Shown here in pieces: positions 1-7,475 of a stretch of DNA of 26,771 nucleotides (positions are counted from its first letter, which is position 1; each line of letters begins with the position of its first letter). The notes under the pieces are model-generated. The model did not search any database. It had not been told where the DNA came from and worked only from the letters and a program-made list of their open reading frames with translations. This stretch comes from Verrucomicrobia bacterium 12-59-8. Lineage in GTDB: Bacteria > Verrucomicrobiota > Verrucomicrobiae > Verrucomicrobiales > Verrucomicrobiaceae. Made by a program: the position numbers and the translations under genes. The stretch covers positions 4,596-31,366 of the forward strand of contig NCCR01000079.1 in assembly GCA_002279765.1 (NCBI GenBank), read 5' to 3'.

Positions 1-323
1 TACGGTGGCAGGCCGATGAGGTCGAAGTACACGCGGCGTAGCAGGGTCAGCGGTGCGGCAGCAGCATTGGGTGGGAGGTTGGCCTGCTCAAGGCTTGCAA
101 GGATGAAATGATCGACGCGTGAAGAAGGCCAGGCTGGCTGCTGAACGGCAGGGAGCGGCTGAAGGGAAAAAGGCTTCAGGGACCACAGAGGCGGCGGCGC
201 AGGCGGAGTGCCTGCCCAGAGTAAAGCGGGCAGGCAGAGCAGGGCTGTGAGGCGCGGGATCACGGTCTCAATACGCTCGCACCGCGCCGTTCTTGAATTG
301 GGCGATGAAAAACAGCGAGCCAT
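1..323 (-). CDS. DUF1549-domain secreted protein (5' end only)
   Basis: This is the N-terminal part of a leftward gene that runs off the left edge of the window. The reverse strand reads a hydrophobic signal-peptide core (LTALLCLPALLWAG), then a Pro-rich stretch, then RVDHFILASLEQANLPP and TLLRRVYFDLIGLPP. These last two blocks match the start of DUF1549, usually written as 'IDRFILARLE...RTLIRRVTFDLTGLPP'. DUF1549 proteins are large exported, often cytochrome c-linked proteins abundant in Planctomycetes and Verrucomicrobia; their biochemical role is not established. I chose the ATG at 323 because GGAGG lies 8 nt upstream. A GTG at 263 would give a cleaner, shorter signal peptide but has no clear ribosome binding site. 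The family assignment is strong and the start uncertain. The catalytic or heme regions, if any, lie outside the window. Confidence 0.8.
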   Translation of the reverse strand, partial: MARCFSSPNSRTARCERIETVIPRLTALLCLPALLWAGTPPAPPPLWSLKPFSLQPLPAVQQPAWPSSRVDHFILASLEQANLPPNAAAAPLTLLRRVYFDLIGLPP

Positions 324-422
324 TGGCAGCGCCTCCACCTTCCATCAAGCAAGCCCTCCCAGCGCAAGTTCAGCCGAAGACGCCGCCTTGCCTCCGGCTG
401 CTTTTCCTTTATTCTAATCCCT

Positions 423-692
423 ATGACGATCACACTTCCAGATGACCCCGCGCTTGCCGCGATGGGCGAGAGCGAAATTTTGCTCGACCTTGCCTGCGGC
501 GCTTATGCGGCAGGTCATGTCTCACGCGGCGTGGCTGCCCGCATGGCCGGTCTGGACCGTCATGCATTCGACCAGACTCTCTGCGCGCGACGCATTCCTT
601 CTTATGACGAGGAACGCTGGGCGGAGGATTTGGAAACCCTTCGGAGCTGCTGCGGCTTTTGTATGGAAGGATCATGGCTCCCACCATGGTAG
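423..692 (+). CDS. UPF0175 family protein (putative antitoxin)
   Basis: This 89-residue protein matches UPF0175, small proteins usually found as the antitoxin partner of DUF3368/PIN-like toxins. The family pattern is visible from residue 18 to about 74: a helix (EILLDLACGAYAAG), a helix-turn-helix-like stretch (SRGVAARMAGLDRHAFDQTL), and the closing acidic segment (IPSYDEERWAEDLETL). The last 15 residues (from SCCGF onward) do not look like the family and result from reading into the next gene in another frame. The downstream toxin gene overlaps it by 34 bases. UPF0175 members have been proposed to bind DNA and neutralise the cognate PIN protein; neither activity can be read directly here. 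The tail suggests that the original end of this gene was lost in a deletion. Confidence 0.8.
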   Translation: MTITLPDDPALAAMGESEILLDLACGAYAAGHVSRGVAARMAGLDRHAFDQTLCARRIPSYDEERWAEDLETLRSCCGFCMEGSWLPPW

Positions 693-1078
693 TGGTGGAG
701 TTTCAGCGGCTGGCGGCGGAGGATGCACGGTTTCAGGGCCTTACTTTTCCCGACTTCATCGAAAAGGCGTCGCCACTCCGCCTGCTTCCCGCGCTGACGA
801 CATCCTCTCGGTTGGATGCCGGAGAGGTCGCCGCCCTCTCGCTGGCCGTCGAAAGACAGGCGGATGCGGTGCTCATGGATGAGCAGGCGGGCCGAGCCGC
901 TGCTGCTTCCCTTGGTCTGCGAACGATAGGCCTGCTGGGCATTCTTCGAGACGCCAAAGAACAGTCACTTATTCCGGCTGTTGCTCCGTTCCTGGACCGC
1001 CTGGAGAAGGAGGCCGACTTCTGGATCAGCGCGTCTCTGCGCAACCTCGTCTTGAAAGCGGTTGGTGAAATTTCCTGA
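659..1078 (+). CDS. DUF3368 PIN-like toxin, N-terminally truncated
   Basis: The protein shows the body of a DUF3368 (PIN-like) toxin: YGRIMAPTMVVVEF near the start, then LDAGEVAALSLAVERQADAV, LMDEQAGRAAAASLGLRTIG and LLGILRDAKEQSLIPAV. Family members are about 155-165 residues and begin with a beta strand carrying the first active-site Asp (a V-S-D-T/A-S-P-L pattern). That strand is missing. In this frame the sequence upstream of the TTG at 659 reads SELLRLL, then unrelated residues, then a stop at 605. About 20 residues including the first metal-binding Asp are therefore absent, while the internal D-x-G-E and M-D-E acidic sites remain. PIN proteins are typically Mg-dependent ribonucleases, so this copy is probably inactive. 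It could be a pseudogene. A downstream ATG at 674 is an alternative start. Confidence 0.65.
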   Translation: MYGRIMAPTMVVVEFQRLAAEDARFQGLTFPDFIEKASPLRLLPALTTSSRLDAGEVAALSLAVERQADAVLMDEQAGRAAAASLGLRTIGLLGILRDAKEQSLIPAVAPFLDRLEKEADFWISASLRNLVLKAVGEIS

Positions 1079-1716
1079 TCTTTTTTCTCTCCCACGGCCA
1101 CTGATCCATCATTGCCAAAGGTTGGCCTTCTCAAAATGAAAGTGATGATGCATGGCAGTACGGTTGAAAATGCGGCGCGTGTCGTGTGGCGGAGCTCCCA
1201 GAGCCGGTTAAAAACCAGCGCTCCCAGTACGGACTCCCGGCGCGCGCAGTTCTTGGCCCTGGCGCATTGGGAGGCAATCAAGCCGTGGAATACACCTTCT
1301 CAAAAGCTGCGCGGCAGTATAACTCGAACAGCCGATGTATTCAGGCACGCGCTGGCGGCCTTGGGAGTGTGAGTGCCTGCGCGTTGTTTCACTTCCTTCT
1401 TCAGTTCTCCCCTCTCCTCGAAAAAACATCTTGCATGATGGCCGTCCATCCCACACACTTCACGCCGTTCCAAGTTCTCTCAACTTGGTGAACACTTGGT
1501 GTTGTTCCCGGCAGGATTGCCGAAGTTTCTCCAGCCGCCCCTGGCGCTGATGAAACGCGACTCCGCACTCGCTGCGTGGCCGTCATTCCTGCAGAGACTC
1601 ACCGCGGCAATGCCGCTACTCCCCCTACATTTCCCCAAACCACACCGCACGGATGGCCGCCGTCATTGTCATGGCCGCACCCGTTCGCTGCATTCACACA
1701 GACATTCGTTCTCATC
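1079..1716. other. 638-base intergenic region, no supported gene
   Basis: No reading frame here looks like a known protein. The open frames present (for example 1112-1372 on the plus strand and its reverse) use atypical residue mixtures and have no recognisable motif. I looked for tmRNA, RNase P RNA, SRP RNA and tRNA signatures by eye and saw none. The region holds short repeated blocks such as GCTCCCAG (near 1194 and 1222) and the ACTTGGTG repeats listed separately. It probably contains the promoter of yebC, but I cannot place it. Confidence 0.5.
1470..1501. repeat. Inverted and direct ACTTGG repeats
   Basis: CCAAGT at 1470-1475 and ACTTGG at 1483-1488 form a perfect inverted repeat with a 7-base spacer. 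ACTTGGTG then occurs again in direct orientation at 1494-1501. The arrangement lies about 215 bases upstream of yebC. It could be an operator or chance; there is no T-run, so a terminator is unlikely. Confidence 0.35.
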
Positions 1717-2466
1717 ATGGCAGGCCACAATAAATGGTCCAAAATCAAGCGTGGCAAAGCGATCACGGACGCCAAGCGCGGCAATGCGTTCAGCAAGCTC
1801 GCGAAGGAGATCACCCTCGCTGCAAAGCACGGCGGCGGCAGTACTGACATGAACGCCCGGCTACGCAGCGCCGTCCTGGCGGCACGCGCGGCCAACATGC
1901 CGAATGACAACATCGACCGCGCCATCAAGAAGGGCACGGGGGAACTCGGCGGCGCGCAGATCGAAGAAATTTTGTATGAGGCGTATGCGCCCGGTGGCGT
2001 GGCTATGATGATCGAAATCGTCACCGACAACCGCAACCGCAGCGCCAACGACATCCGCGTCCTCCTCGGCAAAAACCAGGGCACCTTTGCCGACTCCGGC
2101 AGCGTCGCCTACATGTTCGCACGCCGTGGCGAGATCCGTCTCGACAAAGCCACCGCCACCGAAGACCAGATCATGGAAGTCGCCCTCGATGCAGGTGCCG
2201 AAGACATCGAGGAAGACGGTGACGACTGGATCGTTTACACCGCCACCGATCAGCTCTTCCAGGTCAACGGAGTCCTGCGAGAAAAAGGCCTCACCACCAG
2301 CTCGCAAAAGCTCATCTACCAGCCGCAAACCACCGTCACGATCAGTGATGTGGACACCGCGAAATCCCTGATCCGCCTCTACGACATCCTCGACGGCTAC
2401 GACGATGCACATCACGTCCACGCCAATTTTGAAATCGACGACGCCATTGCCGAGCAGCTCGATTAA
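1717..2466 (+). CDS. yebC: YebC/PmpR (DUF28/TACO1) family protein
   Basis: This is a 249-residue protein of the YebC family with the hallmark start MAGHNKWSKIKRGKAITDAK, followed by FSKLAKEITLAAKHGG and NMPNDNIDRAIKKGTG. The length is typical (about 240-250). The frame is open further upstream, but the ATG at 1717 gives the exact conserved N-terminus, so I chose it. Family members have been described as DNA-binding regulators (PmpR), and some as ribosome-associated factors that relieve stalling at proline-rich sequences, related to mitochondrial TACO1. Which role applies here cannot be read from sequence. Rho starts only 20 bases after its stop, so the two are probably co-transcribed. No strong Shine-Dalgarno is present. 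It is cytoplasmic with no signal or membrane segment. Confidence 0.95.
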   Translation: MAGHNKWSKIKRGKAITDAKRGNAFSKLAKEITLAAKHGGGSTDMNARLRSAVLAARAANMPNDNIDRAIKKGTGELGGAQIEEILYEAYAPGGVAMMIEIVTDNRNRSANDIRVLLGKNQGTFADSGSVAYMFARRGEIRLDKATATEDQIMEVALDAGAEDIEEDGDDWIVYTATDQLFQVNGVLREKGLTTSSQKLIYQPQTTVTISDVDTAKSLIRLYDILDGYDDAHHVHANFEIDDAIAEQLD

Positions 2467-2486
2467 TCCCCTCCCCTTTCCTGTTT

Positions 2487-4316
2487 ATGTCTGACGAAAC
2501 CACCGCCGAGCTCGAAGCTCCCAAAACCAAGCGCAAAGCCCCGGCCAAAAAAGCAGCGGTCAAAAAAGTCGCCGCAAAAAAAGCGCCCAAAGCGAAAGCT
2601 GAACCTGTGGTGGAACCGATAGTGGAAGTAGTGAAGGAGGAGGCTCCTCCTGCCAAGACCAAGCCCAAAGTCGCCCGCAAAACCGCGAAGAAAAAAGCAG
2701 ATGCCGTTGAAGCTCCAGAGCTAAACTTGATGGAGGTCATAGCACCGGCCCCGGTGGAACCCGTGGCTGAAGCACCCGCACCCGTCATTGAACCACCTGC
2801 CCCTGTGGCAGAAACACCGGCACCGGTAGCGAATGCACCAGCTCCCGCAGCGCAGGGCGAACCCGCTGCTGCTGCCGAGGGCGCAGAGAATGCAGAAGGT
2901 GACGACGAAGCAGACGGCAACGATGCCGGCGGCTCCGGCACCGAGCCCAATGGCCTGCCGCGCTACACCGTCATCGGTGAAAACGGCCAGCCACGCCCCA
3001 TGACGGCGAAGGAACGCCGCAAAGCCAAGTTCGAACGCTGGAAGCAGCGCCGTGCCGAGCGTGATGCACAGCGCCGCTCCGGCCGTGAACCCGGCGCCCC
3101 CTACACGCCGAACGGCGGTGGCAATCGCGAACGCGACAACGGCGCACCGCAGCAGGCCCAGAGCGGCCACGGCCACCATTACGAGCCCGAGCCTGAAAAA
3201 CCTCTGGGCCCGCCTGAACCGGCCAACGGCATTCTCGAAATGTCCCCCAAGGGCTACGGTTTCCTGCGCCGCCGGGAGATGTCCTTTGCCCAGCATCCGC
3301 TGGACGCGTTCATCGCCCCCGAGTTCATTCGCAAATACGGCCTGCGTGAAGGCATGCAGGTTGTCGGCGTCCAATGCAAAGGCGCACGCGGCCCGCAGAT
3401 CACCGAAGTCACTGAGGTCAATGGCCGCAATCCGCTGGCCATGCGTGATCTGCCGCTCTTCGAAGAACTCAAGGCGGTGAATCCGAACAAGCGCTACCAG
3501 CTTGAAACCACCAAGGACCGCCTAACCACGCGTGTCATCGATATGATGACGCCGGTGGGCCGCGGCCAGCGCGGCTTGATCGTCGCCGCACCCCGTGCCG
3601 GCAAGACCACCATCCTCCAGCACATCGCCGAAGCCGTGGTGGAGAACCATCCCGGCACGCATCTGATGATTCTGCTCGTCGATGAGCGCCCGGAAGAAGT
3701 CACTGAATTCAAACGCATCCTGCCGCGCGCGGAAATCTACGCCAGCAACAACGACCAGGATGTGAAGAACCACACGCGCATCTCCACCTTCGCCATTGAG
3801 CGCGCCAAGCGCCTCGTCGAATGCGGTGAGCATGTGTTCATGCTGATGGACTCCATCACGCGCATGGCCCGCGCCTTCAACAACACCGTCAAAAGCGGCG
3901 CCACCATGAGCGGCGGCGTCGGCGTCGGCGCGTTGGAGATTCCGCGTCGTCTGTTTGCGGCCGCGCGCAACACGCGCACCGCAGGCTCGCTCACCATCCT
4001 CGGCACTGCGCTGGTGGAGACAGGCAGCCGCATGGATGACCTCATCTTCCAGGAGTTTAAAGGCACCGGCAACATGGAGCTCGTGCTTGATCGCAAGATC
4101 GCCGAGCAGTTCATCTTCCCGGCTGTGAACATCTTCAAATCCGGCACCCGCCGTGAAGAACTGCTGCTGCAGACCTTCCAGCTCGACAAGATCCACATGC
4201 TGCGCCGCGGTCTCGCCGGGCACAAGCCCGTCGAAGCCATTCAGCGCGTGATCTCCCTACTGGAACGCTACCCCAGCAATGCGCAGATGCTCGTCGATCT
4301 GCCGAGCAAGACGTAG
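2487..4316 (+). CDS. rho: Transcription termination factor Rho with long N-terminal extension
   Basis: At 609 residues this is far longer than E. coli Rho (419). Residues 1-245 are a low-complexity extension: a Lys/Ala-rich block (about 12-72), a Pro/Ala/Val/Glu-rich block (about 85-130), an acidic Gly-rich patch (about 131-150) and an Arg-rich segment (about 175-200). The conserved protein begins near NGILEMSPKGYGFLRR (248), the cold-shock-like RNA-binding fold. Walker A is AAPRAGKTT (367-375) and Walker B is LMILLVDE (393-400); the SGGVGVGALEIPRRLF segment corresponds to the secondary RNA-binding loop region. Rho is the hexameric ATP-dependent RNA translocase that terminates transcription. 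The usual helical Rho N-terminal domain is not obvious and seems replaced by the disordered extension, a feature known from other high-GC lineages. It follows yebC closely. Confidence 0.97.
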   Translation: MSDETTAELEAPKTKRKAPAKKAAVKKVAAKKAPKAKAEPVVEPIVEVVKEEAPPAKTKPKVARKTAKKKADAVEAPELNLMEVIAPAPVEPVAEAPAPVIEPPAPVAETPAPVANAPAPAAQGEPAAAAEGAENAEGDDEADGNDAGGSGTEPNGLPRYTVIGENGQPRPMTAKERRKAKFERWKQRRAERDAQRRSGREPGAPYTPNGGGNRERDNGAPQQAQSGHGHHYEPEPEKPLGPPEPANGILEMSPKGYGFLRRREMSFAQHPLDAFIAPEFIRKYGLREGMQVVGVQCKGARGPQITEVTEVNGRNPLAMRDLPLFEELKAVNPNKRYQLETTKDRLTTRVIDMMTPVGRGQRGLIVAAPRAGKTTILQHIAEAVVENHPGTHLMILLVDERPEEVTEFKRILPRAEIYASNNDQDVKNHTRISTFAIERAKRLVECGEHVFMLMDSITRMARAFNNTVKSGATMSGGVGVGALEIPRRLFAAARNTRTAGSLTILGTALVETGSRMDDLIFQEFKGTGNMELVLDRKIAEQFIFPAVNIFKSGTRREELLLQTFQLDKIHMLRRGLAGHKPVEAIQRVISLLERYPSNAQMLVDLPSKT

Positions 4317-4389
4317 CTCGAGGTGTGAGATCCGTGAAAGAGGGGTGCAGTTGAGGGATTATTCTCTTAGCCAAGTCCAATCCCCCTTC

Positions 4390-6738
4390 ATGGCTCAAAC
4401 ATCCTCTTATTCACGATTTGCCGGGCTCACGCTCTGGCTACTGACGGCGTGCGCTTCTGCCGCCGAGCATCCCGGTGCCGTCATTTACCAAAAGCTGTGC
4501 CAGGAATGCCATGGGGCCAAAGGCCAGGGCGTGAAGGACAAGTATGACGATCCTCTGATGGGTGAACTCACGCTGGAGGCGCTGGCGCGCAAGATCGAGC
4601 GCACGATGCCCGAGGACAAAGAGGACGCGTGTGTGGGTGAAGATGCCAAACAGGTGGCCGCGTACATGTATGAAGCCTTTTATTCATCCGCAGCGCAGGC
4701 GCGCAGCCAGCCGCCGGATCAAGACCTGAGCCGCCTGACCATCGCGCAGTATCGCACGTCGGTGATGGACCTCATCGGACGCTTCCGCATGGGCCCAGGC
4801 TTTGACCGGCCCGTTAACGCCGAAGCCGGTCTGAAGGCTACCTATCGCGGTGTCGAGCTCCCGAAGCCCGGTGAGAAGGCCGTGGACACCACGTCCAAGA
4901 CTGGGATCAAGGCCAAACGCCCGAACTACAAGCTGGAGCGTGTCGATGCGCAGGTGGCGTTTCACTTTGGCGCGGACAGTCCAGAGAAGGAGAAAATGGA
5001 GGCGGAGCAGTTTCAGGATCAATGGGAAGGCAGTGTGGTGGCAGAGGAAACGGGCGTGTATGAATTCATCCTCAAGACTGAAAATGGTGCCCGTCTGTGG
5101 ATCAACGACACCAGTGAAAGCGCTGTCCTGATTGATGCCTGGGTGAGCGCCGGCCCCACCGTGCGCGAGGAAAAGAAGAGCCTGTTTCTGGTGGGTGGCC
5201 GCGCCTACCGGCTGCGCTTGGATCATTTTAAGTTCAAGGAACAGTCCGCCTCCATCGAACTGTGGTGGAAGCCGCCGCACGGAGTGGCGGAGATCATCCC
5301 CCAGCATGCACTGCGCACCGACCGGCCGCGTGAGCTCATGATCGTAAGCACCAACTTCCCCGCCGACGACCGCAGCGTGGGCTATGAACGCGGCACCTCC
5401 ATTTCCAAAGGCTGGGATTTGGCCACGACGGACGCAGCCATCAGCACCGCCGAGCATGTGGAGGAGAAACTGAACGAACTCGCCGGCACCAAGGATGGCG
5501 CGCCGGACCGTGTTGAGAAGCTCAAAAAGTTCGCCTTCACCTTCGTCGAGGCCGCCTTCTGCCGGCCGCTGACCGAGGAGCAGAAGCAACTCTATGTAGA
5601 AGCGCTGTTCAAGTCCGCCAAGAGCCCGGAGCAGGCCGTGAAGCGCGTGGTGCTCTTCACGCTCAAGTCGCCGCAGTTTCTCTATCCTGAACTGCGTGAA
5701 AGCGAAAAGACAGACGACTTCGCCTTTGCCTCGCGTCTGGCACTGACTCTGTGGGACTCCATTCCAGACAAGAAACTCATGCAGGCTGCCGCGTCAGGCA
5801 AACTGCGCAAACCCGAGCAAATCCGCGCCGAAGCGCAGCGTATGCTGGCGGACACCCGCACCAAGACCAAGCTGCACGGCTTTTTCCATCACTGGCTAGA
5901 ACTCGAACGCGCCGAGGGCAACGCCAAGGACATGAAGGTTTTCCCCGGTTTTGATGACAGCGTGCTGGCCGATCTGCGCGAATCGCTGTTCGAATTCCTC
6001 GACCAAGTGGTGTGGAGCCCGCAGTCCGACTATCGCCAGCTCCTGCAGGCCGACTATCTGCTGCTCAATGACCGCCTTGGCAAATTTTACGGTAAGCCCG
6101 TGCAGGGCAGTGAGTTCCAGCAGGTGTCGTTTGACTCGAAGCAGCGTGCCGGTGTGGTCACCCACCCCTATCTGCTTGCCTCGCTGGCTTCCAGCCGCTC
6201 CACCTCGCCGATCCATCGCGGCGTCTTCCTCACGCGCAACATCGTCGGCCTCTCGCTGCGACCGCCCCCCATGGCGGTGACGTTTGATGAGAGCCACTTC
6301 AATCCCAAGCTGACTATGCGCGAGAAGATCACCGAACTCACGCGCAACAAGGCCTGCATGTCCTGCCACTCTACGATCAACCCGCTCGGCTTCAGCCTGG
6401 AAAACTTCGACGCCATCGGCCGCTGGCGCACCAAGGACAACAACAAGCCGGTGAATCCCGACGGTGAATTCGCCGATGACGAAGGCCGCGTGGTGCATCT
6501 GACCGGACCGCGCGACATCGTGAACTACGTCGCCAGCAGCCCCTACGGCCACCGCGCCTTCATCCGCCAGCTCTTCAATCACTTCGTCAAGCAGCAGCCG
6601 CTCGCCTACGGCCCGCAAACTCTGGAAGATCTCCAGCGCAGCTTTGCGGCATCGAGCTGTAATGTGCAGAAACTGCTGCTGGAGATCGCGATGGTGGCGG
6701 TGATGAATGGGAAAGACATGGGACAGCCCTCGCAGTAG
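4390..6738 (+). CDS. Exported DUF1592/DUF1588/DUF1585 cytochrome-type protein with PA14 domain
   Basis: This 782-residue exported protein opens with a signal sequence; LTAC at residues 18-21 would also fit a lipobox. A cytochrome c-like segment follows with CQECH at 37-41. A DUF1587-like stretch (LSRLTIAQYRTSVMDLIG) comes next, then a PA14-like beta domain at about 185-300 (GVYEFILKTENGARLWIND). The C-terminal half has DUF1595 (FVEAAFCRPLTEEQ), DUF1592 (FASRLALTLWDSIPD), DUF1588 (SPIHRGVFLTRNI) with a second CxxCH at 656-660 (CMSCHSTINPLGFSLENFD), and DUF1585 at the end. Such proteins are common in Planctomycetes and Verrucomicrobia and are presumed extracytoplasmic redox or carbohydrate-linked proteins; no reaction is established. 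The frame is open to 4279, but the ATG at 4390 immediately precedes the signal peptide. PA14 folds often bind glycans, which is only suggestive here. Confidence 0.92.
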   Translation: MAQTSSYSRFAGLTLWLLTACASAAEHPGAVIYQKLCQECHGAKGQGVKDKYDDPLMGELTLEALARKIERTMPEDKEDACVGEDAKQVAAYMYEAFYSSAAQARSQPPDQDLSRLTIAQYRTSVMDLIGRFRMGPGFDRPVNAEAGLKATYRGVELPKPGEKAVDTTSKTGIKAKRPNYKLERVDAQVAFHFGADSPEKEKMEAEQFQDQWEGSVVAEETGVYEFILKTENGARLWINDTSESAVLIDAWVSAGPTVREEKKSLFLVGGRAYRLRLDHFKFKEQSASIELWWKPPHGVAEIIPQHALRTDRPRELMIVSTNFPADDRSVGYERGTSISKGWDLATTDAAISTAEHVEEKLNELAGTKDGAPDRVEKLKKFAFTFVEAAFCRPLTEEQKQLYVEALFKSAKSPEQAVKRVVLFTLKSPQFLYPELRESEKTDDFAFASRLALTLWDSIPDKKLMQAAASGKLRKPEQIRAEAQRMLADTRTKTKLHGFFHHWLELERAEGNAKDMKVFPGFDDSVLADLRESLFEFLDQVVWSPQSDYRQLLQADYLLLNDRLGKFYGKPVQGSEFQQVSFDSKQRAGVVTHPYLLASLASSRSTSPIHRGVFLTRNIVGLSLRPPPMAVTFDESHFNPKLTMREKITELTRNKACMSCHSTINPLGFSLENFDAIGRWRTKDNNKPVNPDGEFADDEGRVVHLTGPRDIVNYVASSPYGHRAFIRQLFNHFVKQQPLAYGPQTLEDLQRSFAASSCNVQKLLLEIAMVAVMNGKDMGQPSQ

Positions 6739-6827
6739 TTTCAATCAATCCTTCTCGTCCACGCTGGGTGATGAGGAACGCAAGAATTGAAACCTGACTA
6801 TGGGCTTCGAGAAAGCGCTAGCAGTGC

Positions 6828-7121
6828 TCAGCGAAACAGCGGCAGCAACGCGCCCACGATGAGGATGAGCAACAGTACGAGGGCCACCCACCACCAGAGG
6901 TTGGCGGTCAGAGGCTGTTTGGAACTCTGGCCGCCGAACTCGCGGGCCACGAAGTCGTCGTAGTCGAACTCGTCATCCGGCAGGTCCAGTCCATCCGCGT
7001 GAGTGTCGCCGCTCCAGCCGGATCTGGCACAGGCACCGCAGTCATCGCAGGCGGCGGCTCCACGCGGCACCCATTCACCACACACCGGGCACTGCCCCGG
7101 AGGCTTGAACCGGCCGCTCAT
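6828..7121 (-). CDS. Small zinc-ribbon membrane protein
   Basis: The 97-residue protein has an N-terminal zinc ribbon: CPVC at residues 11-14 and CDDC at 25-28, with a further Cys at 31. An acidic linker (LDLPDDEFDYDDF) follows, then one C-terminal transmembrane helix (LWWWVALVLLLILIVGALL, about 74-93) ending in LFR. The topology is probably a cytoplasmic zinc ribbon anchored by a C-terminal tail. The specific function is not recognised. Its ATG overlaps the stop of the upstream gene as ATGA, so the two are likely translationally coupled and transcribed from the promoter at 7387-7415. Confidence 0.8.
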   Translation of the reverse strand: MSGRFKPPGQCPVCGEWVPRGAAACDDCGACARSGWSGDTHADGLDLPDDEFDYDDFVAREFGGQSSKQPLTANLWWWVALVLLLILIVGALLPLFR

Positions 7122-7375
7122 GGCACCGAGCTGGCAGAAGGTTGGCGTGCAAGCGGCTCAGCGCTGGCGGCAAAATGGGTGGGTGCAGTATTCAGGCACC
7201 TAAACGCTACGGTCTCCGTCATGTCCTCCAGATTGAGCAACGGTATCCACCCTGCCTGACGTACGGGGTTCGCCACCGGTCCACGCCGCAGCGGGGTGAG
7301 CATGATCAGCACCACCGCGAGGGTCACGCTAGCTGCGAGCATCTGGCTCGTGGTTCTGGCATGCTGCCTAGTCAT
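7118..7375 (-). CDS. Hypothetical single-pass membrane protein
   Basis: This short protein (85 residues from the ATG at 7375) has one hydrophobic segment near the N-terminus (MLAASVTLAVVLIML), after a short basic Arg/His-containing lead. The remainder is polar with no motif I recognise. A TTG at 7387 extends the frame but lies inside the -10 box of the promoter, so it cannot be the start of that transcript. The ATG at 7342, just before the hydrophobic core, is an alternative with a more normal leader length. Its stop overlaps the start of the zinc-ribbon gene (ATGA), suggesting a two-gene operon of small membrane proteins. Evidence is the coupling, the promoter and the membrane segment, not homology. 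Confidence 0.55.
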   Translation of the reverse strand: MTRQHARTTSQMLAASVTLAVVLIMLTPLRRGPVANPVRQAGWIPLLNLEDMTETVAFRCLNTAPTHFAASAEPLARQPSASSVP

Positions 7376-7386
7376 TAATAACGCCA

Positions 7387-7415
7387 ATTATTTAACTTAT
7401 CCGAAATAATGTCAA
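7387..7415 (-). promoter_or_regulatory. Sigma70-type promoter for the two small membrane genes
   Basis: On the reverse strand a perfect -35 box TTGACA (7410-7415) is followed by a 17-base spacer and AATAAT (7387-7392), one base from the TATAAT consensus. It points left into the gene starting at 7375. A start point 6-8 bases below the -10 would fall near 7380, leaving about five bases of leader before the ATG at 7375, or about 38 before the ATG at 7342. Confidence 0.7.
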
Positions 7416-7475
7416 CCCACGAGTTTGCCCGCCCTTTTTGCTTGTTTTCACTCATTTATCAGCCAGCGATGCGCG

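Noticed and set aside
1112..1491. Overlapping 86- and 101-codon open frames in the intergenic gap
   Set aside because: No recognisable motif, no ribosome binding site, and residue composition unlike neighbouring genes.
6739..6827. Possible terminator hairpin (AGCGCT/AGTGCT) between convergent genes
   Set aside because: The stem has a mismatch, is only six bases long and lacks a T-run.
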